A stretch of DNA of 60,895 bases from Gammaproteobacteria bacterium (GTDB lineage: Bacteria > Pseudomonadota > Gammaproteobacteria > HK1). The notes beneath the pieces are model-generated. The model did no database searches. It saw only the letters and a program-made list of their open reading frames with translations, and had not been told where the DNA came from. The first letter of the stretch is position 1. Each line of letters opens with the position of its first letter. This document shows positions 60,839 to 60,895 of this stretch, piece by piece. The stretch covers positions 1 to 60,895 of the forward strand of contig JAJFJT010000018.1 of NCBI GenBank assembly GCA_021773795.1, read 5' to 3'. Both the position numbers and the translations under genes were made by a program.

Positions 60839-60895
60839 TTAGCGCTTGGAGAACTGTGGCCGCTTGCGCGCCTTGTGTAGCCCCACCTTCTTACG
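60839..60895 (-). CDS. rpsI: 30S ribosomal protein S9, C-terminal fragment (cut by window edge)
   Basis: The last 18 codons read RKKVGLHKARKRPQFSKR and stop, the invariant C-terminus of S9, which reaches the ribosomal P site. The rest of the gene is outside the window. A tRNA-Gln gene follows almost directly. Confidence 0.95.
   Translation of the reverse strand, partial: RKKVGLHKARKRPQFSKR

Overview
This is chromosomal DNA of a gammaproteobacterium. It is moderately GC-rich, with aerobic hemF, Trk potassium uptake, an NtrY/NtrX-type two-component pair, SecB, EnvC, DegQ and a complete MSHA-type pilus operon. Gene order (tRNA-Tyr/Gly/Thr-tuf; dprA-smg-topA; def-fmt-rsmB-DUF4390-ntrYX-trkAH; gpsA-secB-rhodanese; envC-ctpA-yibQ) fits free-living gammaproteobacteria. 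The sequence alone does not fix a genus.

Layout. 1-0.6 kb: 5' end of a tuf gene behind a tRNA-Tyr/Gly/Thr operon with a strong promoter. 0.7-7.2 kb (minus): hemF, topA, smg, a 265-bp inverted-repeat element, dprA and a LysM protein. 7.35-7.62 kb: a second TA-bounded inverted-repeat element of another family. 7.7-17.6 kb (plus): def, fmt, rsmB, a DUF4390 protein, an NtrY-like kinase, an NtrX-like regulator with a degenerate AAA+ core, trkA and trkH, followed by intergenic hairpin repeats. 17.7-21.1 kb: a class 1B dihydroorotate dehydrogenase whose start codon overlaps the divergent trmL start, then a Wzy/WaaL-like O-antigen ligase. 21.2-34.8 kb (minus): the msh operon, mshI-(pilN-like)-J-K-L-M-N-E-G-[265-bp element]-F-A-C-D-O-P. 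34.8-38.0 kb (minus): a PKD/DUF6701 MshQ-like protein and an unknown secreted protein. 38.3-45.3 kb (minus): a type IVa minor-pilin operon, fimU-pilV-pilW-pilX-pilY1-pilY2-pilE. 45.7-49.4 kb (plus): a sensor-only membrane protein and a full GGDEF-EAL protein carrying a homologous sensor domain. 49.4-60.3 kb: gpsA, secB, rhodanese, envC, ctpA, yibQ, a 58-residue protein, a GIY-YIG protein, DUF1820, cbpA, degQ, rmuC and a hypothetical. 60.3-60.9 kb: repeats, two copies of a terminator, tRNA-Gln and the 3' end of rpsI.

Functional themes. About 24 kb is devoted to surface pili: a full MSHA assembly machine plus the minor-pilin/PilY1 tip set of a type IVa pilus, side by side on one strand. MshE keeps both 24-residue MshEN motifs that bind cyclic di-GMP, and a diguanylate cyclase/phosphodiesterase is encoded just beyond the pilus genes, so local c-di-GMP control of pilus assembly is a reasonable inference.

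The least ordinary content is non-coding. Two copies of a 265-bp TA-flanked element sit exactly in tight gene junctions (dprA/smg and mshG/mshF), in the same orientation relative to transcription, with no reading frame destroyed. Their stems differ between copies mostly by paired, compensatory changes. A third 265-bp TA-flanked element has related tips. Several intergenic repeats (after trkH, beside tRNA-Gln) are chains of short hairpins, some with GGA in the loop.
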